Positions 1 through 10,338 of a stretch of DNA of 64,000 nucleotides are shown here, piece after piece (positions within the stretch are counted from its first letter, which is position 1; each line of letters begins with the position of its first letter). The notes below the pieces were generated by a model that was given only the letters and a program-made list of their open reading frames with translations, was not told where the DNA came from and searched no databases. The DNA lies in NCBI RefSeq assembly GCF_030272615.1, contig NC_081414.1, forward strand, positions 908,121,009 through 908,185,008, read 5' to 3'. Source of the DNA: Cryptomeria japonica (taxonomy: Eukaryota > Streptophyta > Pinopsida > Cupressales > Cupressaceae). The position numbers and the translations under genes were made by a program.

Positions 1-768
1 ATGGAATATTGTGGTCATTGCTCTCTAATAGGTAGCTCCTGCATTCTTTAAGCCAAAAGGCATAACATTCCAATAGTACGTTCCCCAAGGACAGGTGAAC
101 GCGGTTTTATCTTGATCTTCTAGGGCTATTTTTATTTGATTATAGCCTGAAAAACCGTCCATTAGTGAGAGCATTGCATGGCCTGCTGTGAGATCAACAA
201 TTATGTCTATACTAGGCAGAGGAAAGTCATCCTTTGGACAAGCTTTGTTGACGTCTCTAAAGTCAGTGCAGATTCTGATACTACCATCTAGTTTTGATAT
301 GGGAATGATGTTGGAAATCCATTCTGCATAGTCAATGGGTCGGATGAATCCGACGTCTAATAATTTCTTTAGTTCAGTTTTGACCATGAGTGCCACCTGT
401 GGATTCATCTTTCGTAGCTTTTTCTTGACTGGTTTAACTCCTGAAGAGATGGACAAGTGATGCATGATTAAGTGCGGATCCACTCCAGGCATATCAGCAT
501 AGGACCAAGCAAAGTTAATTTGCTGTTCTTTAAAGAAGATGATGAATGCTGATCTTTCTGCCTCTGTTAGAGATTCTGCAAGGTGTAGGTTCCTAACTAC
601 TTCTGTGATGCCAATGTTGATTGATTGAGTGGTCTCAATCAATATGGGTGATCGTTCATGAAAGTGCTCAAGAAGAGTGTCAAGTCTCCCATCGTTAGGT
701 GCCTTAAAAAGGTTTTCACCCTCAAATGCATCCTTTATTTTTACTTTTTTATGATCTAGAGCTGCCAT
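1..768 (-). CDS. Reverse transcriptase domain of gypsy element (partial, broken)
   Basis: This is the start of a Ty3/gypsy reverse transcriptase. It shows the conserved primer-grip and finger region (LLDVGFIRPIDYAEWISNI), the first catalytic block (ICTDFRDVNKACPKDDFPLP), the Asp-containing LSLMDGFSGYNQI block, and the PFGLKNAGATY motif that precedes the YxDD box. A TAG at about 22-24 falls where relatives have Gln (NAGATYQRAM), and the frame continues to the window edge. The catalytic YxDD box is outside the window. The first Met after an upstream TAG is at 768, but the true polyprotein starts upstream in gag, so this is a domain and not a gene start. Confidence 0.9.
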
Positions 769-771
769 TGA

Positions 772-1380
772 CTAGTTTTCAGCATCAGATCCTTTATTTG
801 GTTCATTTTTGCGACTGAGAGACTTGGCACTCCCTAATTGACAGACATCATTATTTTGTTCACTGATAGAGCTTGTTTCTGGATTTACGGTACATAGGTA
901 ATGGATAATAGATTCGTCATCTGGGAAAATTGGTATATCATGTGTTTCAGGTTCATCCCAATCGATGAGGTCAGGAAAGACAAGCGGTAAGGAATCGTTG
1001 GGTTGATTAAGCTTGGCTACTGTAAGTGTTAGGATAGAGTTTTCATCGTGATGGGTCTTGGTTTTAAAGAAGGCCAGGATTTCATCGAGGTCTTCGATGG
1101 TATTATCTTCTGCATAGACTTGTGCATAGTGTTTCTGTTCGCTTTCCTTAGCATCATAGATATTTTGTGGTCCAAATTCAAGAGGTCTATCTTCTGCATT
1201 ATGTTCTTCTTGAGAAAGGGATATAGAATCAGTATCATCCAGGACATTTGTAGTAGCATTGGAGTAGGTACCCCATTCATATTCATTGGAATCTATCTCA
1301 TAGGCATCATCCCAGATTCTATTAGTGCTGTAAATTGGTATGTTGTATGGTGAAAACAAATCTTTGACGATGGATACCAT
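772..1380 (-). CDS. Acidic linker between G-patch segment and RT
   Basis: About 200 residues rich in Asp, Glu, Ser and Asn lie in the same frame as the protease upstream and the RT downstream, separated from them by TAG codons. I recognise no domain. Position and composition suggest a poorly conserved inter-domain linker of the pol polyprotein. The downstream stop reads AEN-TAG-S immediately before the RT segment. It is not a separate gene. Confidence 0.6.
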   Translation of the reverse strand: MVSIVKDLFSPYNIPIYSTNRIWDDAYEIDSNEYEWGTYSNATTNVLDDTDSISLSQEEHNAEDRPLEFGPQNIYDAKESEQKHYAQVYAEDNTIEDLDEILAFFKTKTHHDENSILTLTVAKLNQPNDSLPLVFPDLIDWDEPETHDIPIFPDDESIIHYLCTVNPETSSISEQNNDVCQLGSAKSLSRKNEPNKGSDAEN

Positions 1381-1425
1381 TTTGATGGTTTTTGTTGATT
1401 CTGTATCAGATCCGTCTTCTACTTT

Positions 1426-2337
1426 CTAGATTTGTTCATAGACTATGCTTCCTCGGGGAGGAATAATGGTATCTGGAGATGACATGATTTGTTCTTGAGA
1501 CATTGGTGTTTGAATATGAGCTACTACTATAGATAGGGCCTTCTTATGACTTAGAAGCTTTCCCTGATGCAACTTCTGATCTTGACGTTCTCGTGCCTTG
1601 CGGATTGTTTCTGCTGATTCAAAGAGTGCTTCCTGCCAGGATTCTTCTTTGTACTTCTTTACCTTCCATTGAGGTTTTGTAGTTGTGTGTGGCGACCGTT
1701 TCAATAGGAATGTGAGTTTAAAACCCAATCCTGCTTTGTTTCTACTAGGTTGTAAAGGAAGATCTATAGGTTCAATGACTCCTTTGTGTTTCCCAATAGG
1801 TCCTTTACCGCCATATCCCATTTGCTTCATGATTAAGTAGCCTTTTCCATATAGGTGTGTTGGTAGAACAATGTCTAGAGCGGCTGCTCTATGATCTTCT
1901 TCCTCATCTTTGTATAACCAGCTAAGAATGTCCTTGTCTTCTGATTCATGTGCTAGAGTACCCAATTGGATGAAGGCACCATCAAATTTAGTGATGGGCT
2001 GAGTGGCCAGATGTGTTGATGTAGTAGGTAAACCATGTGATCTAGGTGTTGTTGGCAATTTGGCCAAACATAAAGGCTCTAAAGAGTATTCTCCCATACC
2101 TTGGTCTTTGATTTGCATTTTCTGTTTGAAGTCTCCCAATAAGGAGTTGGGCTTTGCTGTTTGTGGATCTAATATTGAAGATCGCTTCTTTTCTCTATTA
2201 TGAGAAACCAAACTGTCTTGGGCTGCCCCCATTGCATTGCAATGTTGAAATGGATTATGATCAACTGATATGGAGATTTCTTGTCCATCATAAGGAAATT
2301 TTACACACTGGTGATATGTGGAAGGTACTGCTTGCAT
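1426..2337 (-). CDS. Pol segment with G-patch-like motif
   Basis: This segment is in frame between the protease and the RT. Around residues 165-205 it contains a glycine-rich block of the G-patch type (MKQMGYGGKGPIGKHKG, then a PI dipeptide and AGLGF). G-patch domains are short nucleic-acid-binding or helicase-activating modules. In retroelements they are known next to the protease of some retroviruses, and copies have been seen in plant gypsy polyproteins. The N-terminus continues the protease fold: the segment preceding it ends GRP, then TAG where Trp is usual. The G-patch call rests on motif inspection only. Confidence 0.6.
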   Translation of the reverse strand: MQAVPSTYHQCVKFPYDGQEISISVDHNPFQHCNAMGAAQDSLVSHNREKKRSSILDPQTAKPNSLLGDFKQKMQIKDQGMGEYSLEPLCLAKLPTTPRSHGLPTTSTHLATQPITKFDGAFIQLGTLAHESEDKDILSWLYKDEEEDHRAAALDIVLPTHLYGKGYLIMKQMGYGGKGPIGKHKGVIEPIDLPLQPSRNKAGLGFKLTFLLKRSPHTTTKPQWKVKKYKEESWQEALFESAETIRKARERQDQKLHQGKLLSHKKALSIVVAHIQTPMSQEQIMSSPDTIIPPRGSIVYEQI

Positions 2338-2346
2338 TTCATGTAT

Positions 2347-2910
2347 CTAGGGTCGTCCTAACAAGATATTGTAGGTTAGATCTATGTCTAAGACTTGACA
2401 TATAGTATCCTTTTGTACTAGTCCTACTTGAATAGGTAATATCACTGTTCCTTTAGAGGACCTTTCCTCATCATCATATGCTTTTATGGTAATCTTCTTG
2501 CAAGGATCAATAGATTCTTCTGAGAAGCCTAATGCACGGATAAGCTTTAAAGTACATATATTAAGTCCGGCTCCTCCATCTATTAAGACTCTTTTTACTC
2601 GGTGTTTGCAAACAATGACTTCAATATGGAGAGGAGTATTATGCGGATGACTCAAGGAAGTATTGTCATGCTTTGAGAAGGTGAGGTTATGAGGTCCAGT
2701 CATATGGGCGACCATGGCTTGAAATCTGTCTATATCCAAATTTTGAGGTACATTGGTTTCCAATAGCGCTTGCTCCAATATGTCTTTGTGCTTTGGTGAT
2801 AGTTTCAATAATTCCAGGATAGATATCTGAGCTGGAGTCTTGCGTAGTTGGCTAACCAAGTCATATTGGATTTTTGGTGTGGTATTTGTAGGTGTAGTAT
2901 GTCCGTTCAA
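2347..2910 (-). CDS. Retropepsin-like aspartic protease domain
   Basis: The segment carries VKRVLIDGGAGLNICTLKL, a retropepsin-type active-site region in which the usual DSGA/DTGA reads DGGA, followed by the flap-side sequence and the closing DLTYNILLGRP motif typical of gypsy proteases (ILGRPWIH). A TAG replaces the Trp after GRP. The catalytic Asp is kept, but Gly in place of Ser/Thr at the next position is unusual. It would process Gag-Pol. It is in frame with the zinc region upstream and the G-patch segment downstream. Confidence 0.85.
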   Translation of the reverse strand: MNGHTTPTNTTPKIQYDLVSQLRKTPAQISILELLKLSPKHKDILEQALLETNVPQNLDIDRFQAMVAHMTGPHNLTFSKHDNTSLSHPHNTPLHIEVIVCKHRVKRVLIDGGAGLNICTLKLIRALGFSEESIDPCKKITIKAYDDEERSSKGTVILPIQVGLVQKDTICQVLDIDLTYNILLGRP

Positions 2911-2925
2911 GACATATTTCTGAGT

Positions 2926-3561
2926 TCAGGTTGTTACATTGACAGATTCATGATCATGCCAATCTCGAATGGTGATGACATTGACTTGATGATCTTCAGT
3001 TGATATGTGATTTATGGTGTTGTTGTAGATATGGTTGATACGAGCTCCATGTGTATTATCCGAAGTTGATGCTCCATCTTTGTTGTAATTTGGAAGAGGA
3101 TTTTTGAAGGCTCCGTGATCACCATTTGTTTTGAGACCATCCACCGTTAAGTCACCTCGATCAATCATGTCCTGTACTATGTGTTTCAATCTCATGCACT
3201 CGTTTGTCTAATGACCCTTGTTACGATGATAATCACAATAGTGTGAATCATTCCACCAAGGTGGTTTGATTTGAGGTTCATAGTTGCTGATTGGAGGCAA
3301 GAAAAGAATCTTGTGTGCCAAAAGTTCTCTGAATGCTGATTCTAGTGATTGCCCCAGTGGTGTGAAGATATGCTTTTGGAAATTGTTTGGGTTGTTACAG
3401 GAATTGTTGCTAGCTCCTGGAATCATGTTTCTGTTTTGAATATCATTGGTGTTGTTTGTGTTGAGTTGTCCTTGATCGGTGTTTTGCGCATATGTGTTAG
3501 CATTTGTATTATCATTTTTAGGATTTTTCATGTTTTGAGGATTTCCAGATAATGCAAGCAC
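2926..3561 (-). CDS. Gag C-terminal region with CxxH...GHxxxxC zinc-like motif
   Basis: Two open segments (3208-3561 and 2926-3195) in one frame are separated by a TAG. Across that stop the sequence reads YCDYHRNKGH-stop-TNEC, matching the plant gypsy knuckle-like motif CDYHxxxGHxTxxC, and the stop replaces the expected Gln. The rest is Asn/Thr-rich and low in complexity, typical of the gag tail that binds RNA. A TGA near 2923 separates it from the protease. A frameshift just upstream of 3561 separates it from the gag core. Confidence 0.7.
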
Positions 3562-4658
3562 TGGTTGTTTAGATTTGGGATCATGTGTTTCATTATTGCC
3601 TTCATTTTTGTTTTGAGTCCAAAATCGAGATTTGTCAAGGTTGGTGTTGTTCTGGTTATTGTAGTTTGATGAGTTTGTTCCTTGTAAAATTTGAGTGTTC
3701 TCTTTTTGACACAGGCTTCCTCTACTTGAATGCCATTTTCAATCAATTTAGCGAAAGATGGTATGCATTAAAGTTTTATTCTGTAACTCATTTCACTATT
3801 CAAGTTATCGATAAAGATTTCCATTTTCTCCTTTTTGGGAATATCTCAAGGATATCTAGAGACCATGTGTCGCCAGCATTGAAGGAACACCATGAATGTT
3901 TCGTTGTTGTTTTGTTTGGTGTTGCAAACAGCTAGCATGGTTATGGCATGTTGGATGTTGTAGGAATAGTGGGTTATGAATTTGTTAACTCATCAAATGA
4001 TCTCACAAGCGATGTAATTTTGGATAACCATTCCATGGTTTGCCCTCCCAAGCTTCTAGGGAATAACCTCATCAAATAGGTGTCATCATGAGCAAATTCA
4101 AGGCTTAGTGTGCAAAATTCTCGAACATGATCTTGAGGATCACTTTTGTCATCATATTTATCAAATTTAGGAACGTCTGAGTTTGGAGGAAAAGGCACCA
4201 TGTTCAATCTTCTGTCAAATGGGTAAGGACAAATTTCATTTAAAAAGTACTGCACTGTTATCCCTTGTTGCATATCCTGTATTTGCCTTTGCAACATTTG
4301 CATTTGTTGAGTAAGAGCTGCCAAAGGTATATTGTCTTGTCGAGGGAAAAGTTCTTCCCTTGTATTGGTTCTTAGCTGAAAAGGTGTGGTAAATGGTATA
4401 TTTTGCTCTGGTGTTTCTAGCTCAGGTATACGCATTTCTGGTATGCATTGTTCTGGAATGTGTTGTTCAGGTATATGTTGTTCAAAGTGTAGCGTCTTAA
4501 AATTGCAACACTTGCAATTTCAACTGCATTTGGGTCTTCACGATGGCGGCGCAACATTGAACCTGAATGGAGACCCCAAAACTTGTTTATGACACCAAAA
4601 ACTGCATTTTTCTGCACCCTGGCCTGATCCCTCCTTGCACCCTGCTGTCCCGGGAGGT

Positions 4659-4752
4659 GGGACCATGGTGCCCAGCGCCTTGGTCCTTCAGGACAATGGC
4701 GCCCAGTGCCCTGGTCCCCCAGGACCATGGCGCCCAGCGCCCTGGTCCCGGG
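4659..4752 (+). repeat. GC-rich 31-bp tandem repeat in solo LTR U3
   Basis: Two full 31-bp units (4671-4701 and 4702-4732), preceded and followed by partial units, share CCCAGCGCC...GGTCC...GGAC-ATGGCG. Each unit contains a small inverted repeat (GGTCC...GGACC). They lie about 120-200 bp upstream of the LTR TATA box, where enhancer repeats commonly sit. A regulatory role is inference. Confidence 0.8.
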
Positions 4753-4871
4753 CCCTATTTTTGGGCCCGCTCTCTTTTGGGCATCGAGTCTTTAAGTTTG
4801 CAATTCGGGAAATAATGTTTCCTGGTCGGCCTAAGGTCGAGAAAATTAGTCTATCAACCCTAATTGACAAG

Positions 4872-4879
4872 TATATAAA
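4872..4879 (+). promoter_or_regulatory. TATA box of solo LTR
   Basis: The octamer TATATAAA is followed within about 20-50 bases by a pyrimidine-rich stretch (CTACTTTTCCTCTCC). This is the usual layout of a plant LTR core promoter. It lies about 385 bp into the 1,264-bp LTR. Confidence 0.6.
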
Positions 4880-6931
4880 CTACTTTTCCTCTCCTAGAAA
4901 GGGAGGAAGGAAATAGGAAATACATATGTGTGCAAGACGCGGAAGCGATATTCGAACATTCAAGCATTCAAGCATTCCTTCAAGCAATTGAGCATTCTAA
5001 GTCTCCATTCAAGGCTAAGTGTTGCATTCAAGACAAGGATTCAACCATTGAAGAGGAGATCACTTACAACATACAACATACAACATACATTAGACCTTTG
5101 CATGTAAGAATACAAACATTCTTACAAGGTATCAGTACTTGTTTACATTACAAACATTTACATTTACAGCATTCTCATTTCTTGGTTAATTCCAAAACCA
5201 GGGTTTGACCTAAAGGCAAACCCCTCATCCCTAACCCCCCAATCGTCCTCTCTTTTTTTTTTGTGTAGGTTGTAGGTATGCGGCTGTAATTGAAGATCTG
5301 GAATCCTTGTGTAGAGACGAACAGATCCCCCTTCGTTTCGCGGATTTTTCGGAGGACCGTGTGCAAGCCGGGCGCCATCGTCCCATCAACTTTCGCTCAA
5401 ATTTGCAGAACAGCACCGTCTCGACATTTTACTGCTAATTCTAGGTCCGCAGCTTCATCCCATATCCCTATCTTTGTTTATAAGTGAATCTTTCTTGCTT
5501 CTACATGCATTCCTAGTTCAATCTTTCTATCTACATTCTTTACAAAAGAGGGTATCCTTGATGTCTTAACCCTTGAAACTCATTTAGAATCCAATCTTGC
5601 ATTGCGTGGGATTGGATCTTGTGGGTTTCAACCCCTCTTTTGAATGTAAAGTCTCCCCTAAGTGAAAACCATCAACCCTAGTGACTCTCCCTTCTCTTTC
5701 CTTGGGGTTGGGGAGGGGAGAATGACTAGGGTTCGATTTTTCCGCTTTACACAAAGTTATGGGTTTCTTTTTTTCTTTGTTGTTCTTGATATGCATATTG
5801 TCGAGATCCACTTTTAAAGATGTTTGGGTCTAAATCTTCGGGAAGTTTAATGCCTTTACTTGTAAGCATGAGCAGATATTTTTCTTTGTCATTTTCCATG
5901 AGCTCTTTTACAAGTTTTTGGAATGAAGGGTTTTCTTAACATTCCCGAATAAGTGCTTCAGTAATTTTTGGTTCTTCTATGGGTGGAACTTCAAAAGGAT
6001 TTGATAGTCTGCGGTTCATACTAGACTCAGCATGTGTCTCACTTTGTTTGTTTCCTTGAGAGCGAGTAACAGGCATTTTAGTAGAAACTCTCAGTGATGA
6101 AAGGGACAAAAGCCTCGTTGATATGTTGTTCGGGGGTGGGTGGTTCTGGTCGAGATGTGTTATAAGTGATACACTCGTCGGGCAAGAATGCGGGATTGAT
6201 TTTTCCGCTGCGGTTTATGGTTTGATTAAAAGCAGACTTTTGACATTATGCTCTTGTCTTCAAAGGTTCTTTGTCAAATTCGTTGGATTTGTTTTGGATA
6301 TAACATTTGACGTGATGAAGGAATACCCGATGAGATTTGAATAGTTGACGATTGATGTATAAGAACTTGTTTCTTTTGATAAATTTGGAAAAACTAGGTT
6401 GTTGTTTCTTCAATGTGATGTTACGATAAAGGTTCTTTCTTTTCAGAATATGAGGATTAGTCATGCATGAGTGATCAATGGTTTCCTTTGATTGGTTTTG
6501 GATTCAATTGATTCTTGTTTTTAAAAATTTCAAATCTTACTATATCAAAGTGAAGGTTTAGATGCCCCTTCACAACAAAGTGTGTCAAAATGATATGGAT
6601 AAAAGCCTCCTGATCTGGAAACTTGATTTGATAATTTGAAAGTTTTAAACAAGTGTTTTGAGATAAAAATCCGTAAGATGGTAAAGGATTCTGTTGATAC
6701 TGATGATAAAATTTCTGGATTATGATAGGAGAGACATCCTTTATGGTGCGATTCGTTTCGGATTCTGACAACATTTGTTTTGACACAAATTTAATGCAAG
6801 AAATAGTTTTAATGGTTTGTTTGCCACTCTGTTTTGATGAAAGATGATGTTGATAGAAAAAGGCTTTAAAAAAATGTTTTTGAAAATTTCAAAAATTTTC
6901 CCAGTTTTACTCTCTGTTTTCCTGTTTTGGA

Positions 6932-7310
6932 TCACGCACTAGAACAAAGGCTACATGCACTACTGAAATTCCTCTACGCGCTAAAATAATAACCACACGT
7001 GCTAGGCTACCCCCAAACATGCACTAAAGTTTTGACTATTTTAAAAAATTGTTGTCTAATAGTTGAAAAACCTATGCGCTATCTTGGGTCTGCCACACGC
7101 TATTTTTTGGACTTTATGCGCTAATGTTTGATTTCCACACGCTAAGTTGTTGCTTCCACGCGCTAAACTATTTTTCTGATGCGCAAAAATGTTTCAACAT
7201 TGATTTGTCTTGGAATAAAATGCTACTATTTGGAACCGACGCGCTAACTTGAGGTTTGGATGCGCTAATAGAAGTACTCTACGCGCTAAGAAGTTGCTCT
7301 TATGCACTAA
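6932..7310 (-). repeat. Block 1 of 21-bp-periodic GCGCTA motif
   Basis: About 15 matches to YRYGCGCTA (for example near 6975, 7073, 7093, 7116, 7136, 7156, 7239, 7259, 7280 and 7301) recur at intervals of 20-23 bp or multiples of that. The bases between motifs are not conserved. On the element's own strand the motif reads TAGCGCRYR. Confidence 0.8.
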
Positions 7311-8392
7311 ACTACCCTGATTTTTTTTTTTTTTGGTTTGGTTTTTGTGAATTTTGAATTTCTGTTGCGAATTTTTCAAGTTTGATGGATGATTTTCTGA
7401 AGTAATAAATGTAAGCACGGCACAAAAAGTACAACCATTTTGCCTAATCTAACAAAAAGTGTATGTTCTGCGAGGATGTGTTCAAATCCCCAATGTTTTA
7501 ACAGGTTTGGATACAAATAATACACTTCAGAAAGACTCTTTAGTCAAGGGTCATAAATAACATCATAGCCCACTAGTCTCGATACTCCGTCAGCTCAAAC
7601 AACCGTGTCACCCCCTAGAGGGCATCCGTTTTTTTGCCTTTTGTCAGAAATTAACTCAAAGTGAATTGCTTCACAGTTGAATAGTTATCTTGGGAGATAT
7701 ATGGTGAGTAATTTTGGGGGCGGATTCTTCCCCACCCTTGCACTATGATGTTATAAATGTCTGGTTACTGACTCGGTTCAAAGTTTTTATTTCTATGGTT
7801 CGTAATCAGGCTTCCCGTTCAGCCGTCAGTGATAAACTCCCTCAGGAGGCTTCCCAACCTTTAGAACAAAGACTTTACGTTTCCCACTTAGGTCGTTCCC
7901 TTCACACCGGCCATAAACAACTTTAAGAGTTGATTCCAACTCCTCGGGAAGGCAGGCCTACTAAAGGATGTAAATGCTTGAAGTACAGGAAGCTGTAAGA
8001 GTGGTCTGGATTTTTGATCACCTAGTTAAGGGGAGAGCATATTCCTTCCACTTTCAAGATAAAGCAATCAAGTTGTTCTTTTTAGCCTTTAAGACAATGA
8101 TTCGTTAAGATCTATATGGAGATGTTGCTCCATGAAAACATGGTGTTTATTTTATCCTTTTAAAGCAATGGTTTTCTGATCTATGAAAAAGAATTGGTCA
8201 ACAAAGCAAAATTTTTGATCTTGGTGGTCAACAAAAGAAATTGATAAAAGCAAATTTCCTGCTCCACCTCCAAGAAATTGTTAGAGTCCTGCAAAATTTT
8301 AATCAACTAGTTAGAAAATCTGGATTTCGGCAGACTTCTACAAGTCTAAATTTTAGTTCGGTTACAATTTTAAATTTTTGCTCTCTGTCTGT

Positions 8393-8825
8393 GATGCGCT
8401 ACAGAAAGGACTGCATGCACTACAATACAACCTAGATGCGCTAAAACTATGTCAAAAAGTGCTAAATTGTTTGCTAGATGCGCTACTCTGTGCATCGAAA
8501 GTGCTGGTTTTTTTTTTCGCGTTGAGATCTGTAGAAAAGTGTTGATTTGATGCGCTAAAAGATGGCCTTCACGCACTAGATGATGGGCTTTAAGCGCTAG
8601 ATTGTTAACTAGATGCGCTATCTGATAGACATGACGTGGCAAATTACTTTTCAGATGCGCTACTCTGTTTTTCTTCCACGCTGAGACCTATAGAAAAATT
8701 AGTGGAGGTTATGTGCTAAAGTATGGATTTCACGCGCTACAGTATAGGCCTCACGTGCTAAACAGTAAGCGGGAAGCGCTAGACTATTAGCCGGATGGGC
8801 TAGAGAATGTTTCCCACGCACTGAT
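8393..8825 (-). repeat. Block 2 of 21-bp-periodic GCGCTA motif
   Basis: About 18 matches to (C/G)AYGCGCTA (for example near 8393, 8414, 8435, 8457, 8477, 8549, 8571, 8593, 8614, 8654, 8732, 8752 and 8775) are spaced 20-23 bp or multiples. The block ends about 65 bp before the PBS. Only the 7-9 bp core is conserved. Confidence 0.8.
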
Positions 8826-8889
8826 TCCGGTTTCTTGCAGACCTGTAAAATGAGTTAATTTTAAAAACCAATTTGATATATGGGGTAGG

Positions 8890-8907
8890 GCCCCACGATG
8901 GGCACCA
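8890..8907 (-). promoter_or_regulatory. Primer binding site (minus strand)
   Basis: On the minus strand the 18-mer TGGTGCCCATCGTGGGGC begins with TGG and resembles the TGGCGCCCACCGTGGGGC type of PBS of plant gypsy elements. It lies just inside the LTR and upstream of gag. I have not assigned the tRNA. Confidence 0.65.
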
Positions 8908-10338
8908 GAAAGGTATGCGGGAAAAGCGAGTCGATAGAACTCAATATATGAAAATATTCCAAAATACTTGTCCACACACACACACAGGACTTCTTGGTGC
9001 AAGCTATGGAGTAATGAAGTATTACTCAGCTTCCCAAGGTTGGTCCCATGGTTCTCTATCTTACAATGTCCCTCAAACCAATGTTTTTGCTCTCAGATCA
9101 TTGAGCAAAATGGTTTAGGGATGGCAAATGCAAGAACGAGGGATGCTTTGATAGATTTTAGTATGAGATATATCCTAAGCTATGCATGATTCTAGAAATG
9201 CAATAAAATAGCTATAAGATGACAAGATTAGTATAAATACTATCTTAACATGATATATTAGTCTATGATTGAGCTAAAATGATAAAGAAATTATTCTAAA
9301 CATGCATATTTAGTCTAGTTCCTGATTTAAAAGAGGCTAAAATGATGAGCATAAAATGAGATATGAAAGCTTGAATGTATTTGAGCATAAGTATGATACT
9401 ACAAATTTGGAGGATCATAAAATGGAGGAATGAGAGCTCTATTTATAGCAAAAACAAGGCAATGGATGGTCAGGATTGAAAGAGTTGATCAAGGGTTGAG
9501 TTTGAAAGTTGGGGATCCATGTTTGCAATTTGCACCAATGAAATGGTGACAAGTGTCAACATAGGGTCGGGTTGAGAGAAGGGGTTGGAGACATTAAATG
9601 CCTGAGAAGACCTCATGGTTATCTAGAGGGTAAGGGTCAAGCTTAAGTTAGGTTTACCCAATGGATTAAGATTTAATCCAAGGATAAATTTTTGTGCAAA
9701 TGATTAAGAGATAATCATGGTCAAAGCATTAAAGGCCTGATGAGACCCTTGGGTTGGGTGAAGGTTGAGTTAAAACAAATTCTTTAACCATGTAAGAGGG
9801 TTTGAGTTAACCATTAATGGTTATTGAAGACTTTGGGGGATTAAGTGGTTGAAGGTTGGAAGCCTTTAATGGTTATCAAAGACTTTGAGGTTTGAGAAGT
9901 GACTTCCCTTTGCTTAGGGATGTGACAAAGTTTAGAATGATGGGTTAGGCTAATTAGAAGCAATTAGAAGATTCTAGAAGGGATTAGAAAGGGGTTTAGG
10001 ATTTTGCAAGTGGATGGAGGGATAATAGGATTTAATTGAAATAAAGTGATTTAATTCAATTTGGTTGCAATTTGAGAAAATTGAATAAATTAGATTTATT
10101 TAATTTTAGGATAACTATTTAATTAAATTTGAATTTAATTAAAAGTGGATACGGGGGGTTTAATTGAATAAAATGATTTATTCATTAAATGGGTATAGTG
10201 AATTTTATTTAAATAAATTGAGTAATTTACTTAATAAAATAGAAGAATGTGGATAATTTAATTAAATTGGATTTAATCAAATAGAGAAATGAACATAAAA
10301 TATTCATTTAGGAATATGGTCATTTTTATACATCTACA
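8908..10338 (-). repeat. 5' LTR of the gypsy element
   Basis: On the minus strand the LTR begins TGTAGATGTATAAAAATGAC at 10338 and ends next to the PBS near 8908, for about 1.43 kb. The right edge is precise because copia LTR sequence resumes at 10339. The left edge is within about 10 bp. It is AT-rich with many GGTTAAG-type runs and carries a TATA box at 9441-9447. The same LTR start recurs at 16824. Confidence 0.75.
9441..9447 (-). promoter_or_regulatory. TATA box of gypsy 5' LTR
   Basis: The minus strand reads TGCTATAAATAGAGCTC, a canonical plant TATA box, within the 5' LTR and about 890 bp from its start. It points toward the PBS and gag, as expected. Confidence 0.65.

Larger units (their letters stand above)
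4488..5751 (+). mobile_element. Solo LTR (1,264 bp) inside gag
   Basis: The sequence starts TGTAGCGTC and ends CGCTTTACA, and is flanked by the 5-bp direct repeat CAAAG (4483-4487 and 5752-5756). Removing it and one CAAAG restores the gag frame exactly, so both ends are firm. It has no internal region, so it is a solo LTR left by LTR-LTR recombination. It is transcribed on the plus strand, opposite to its host element: a TATA box lies at 4872-4879, and a pyrimidine-rich stretch with a run of T near 5254 follows downstream. Confidence 0.9.
3562..6076 (-). pseudogene. Gag of the gypsy element, split by a solo LTR
   Basis: Gag starts at 6076 with MPVTRSQGNKQ and runs to 5757. It is interrupted by the solo LTR at 4488-5751 and resumes at 4487 in the same frame once one TSD copy is discounted. 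After the junction come short PEQHI-type repeats, then a gag core (FDKYDDKSDPQDHVREF, with LFPRSLGGQTMEWL near the end) matching plant retrotransposon gag. The frame ends at a stop near 3974, and 3562-3973 is disrupted by stops and frameshifts. It would form the nucleocapsid shell. The upstream start is chosen because the MPVTRS N-terminus resembles plant gypsy gags. Confidence 0.75.
6077..8889 (-). other. Long untranslated leader of the gypsy element
   Basis: The stretch between the PBS and the gag start (2.8 kb) has no conserved protein domain in any frame. It contains two blocks of a motif spaced by about 21 bp (listed separately), with ordinary AT-rich sequence between them. A few short open frames arise from the repeat periodicity. 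Long gag leaders are known in some plant gypsy lineages. Confidence 0.55.
1..10338 (-). mobile_element. Ty3/gypsy retrotransposon, 5' portion (LTR to RT)
   Basis: Read on the minus strand the order is 5' LTR (10338 to about 8908), PBS (8907-8890), a long leader, gag (from 6076), zinc region, aspartic protease, G-patch-like segment, acidic spacer and reverse transcriptase, which runs off the window at base 1. Integrase and the 3' LTR lie outside. The right end falls inside the 5' LTR of a copia element: that LTR resumes at 10339 exactly where its 3' LTR copy is continuous at 15974, so this gypsy element inserted into the copia LTR. The zinc-to-RT part stays in one frame from 3561 to the edge, interrupted by nonsense codons that are mostly TAG. 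The element is a non-functional relic. Confidence 0.85.

Noticed and set aside
8370-8642. Minus-strand frame of 90 codons rich in Leu, Ala and His
   Set aside because: It follows the 21-bp periodic motif. It has no homologue I recognise and sits in an untranslated leader, so it is noted only as a possible heptad relic.
6932-8825. CRISPR-like array of short repeats
   Set aside because: The conserved core is only 7-9 bp, the period is 21 bp, and the sequence is plant retroelement leader. There are no direct repeats of CRISPR length.
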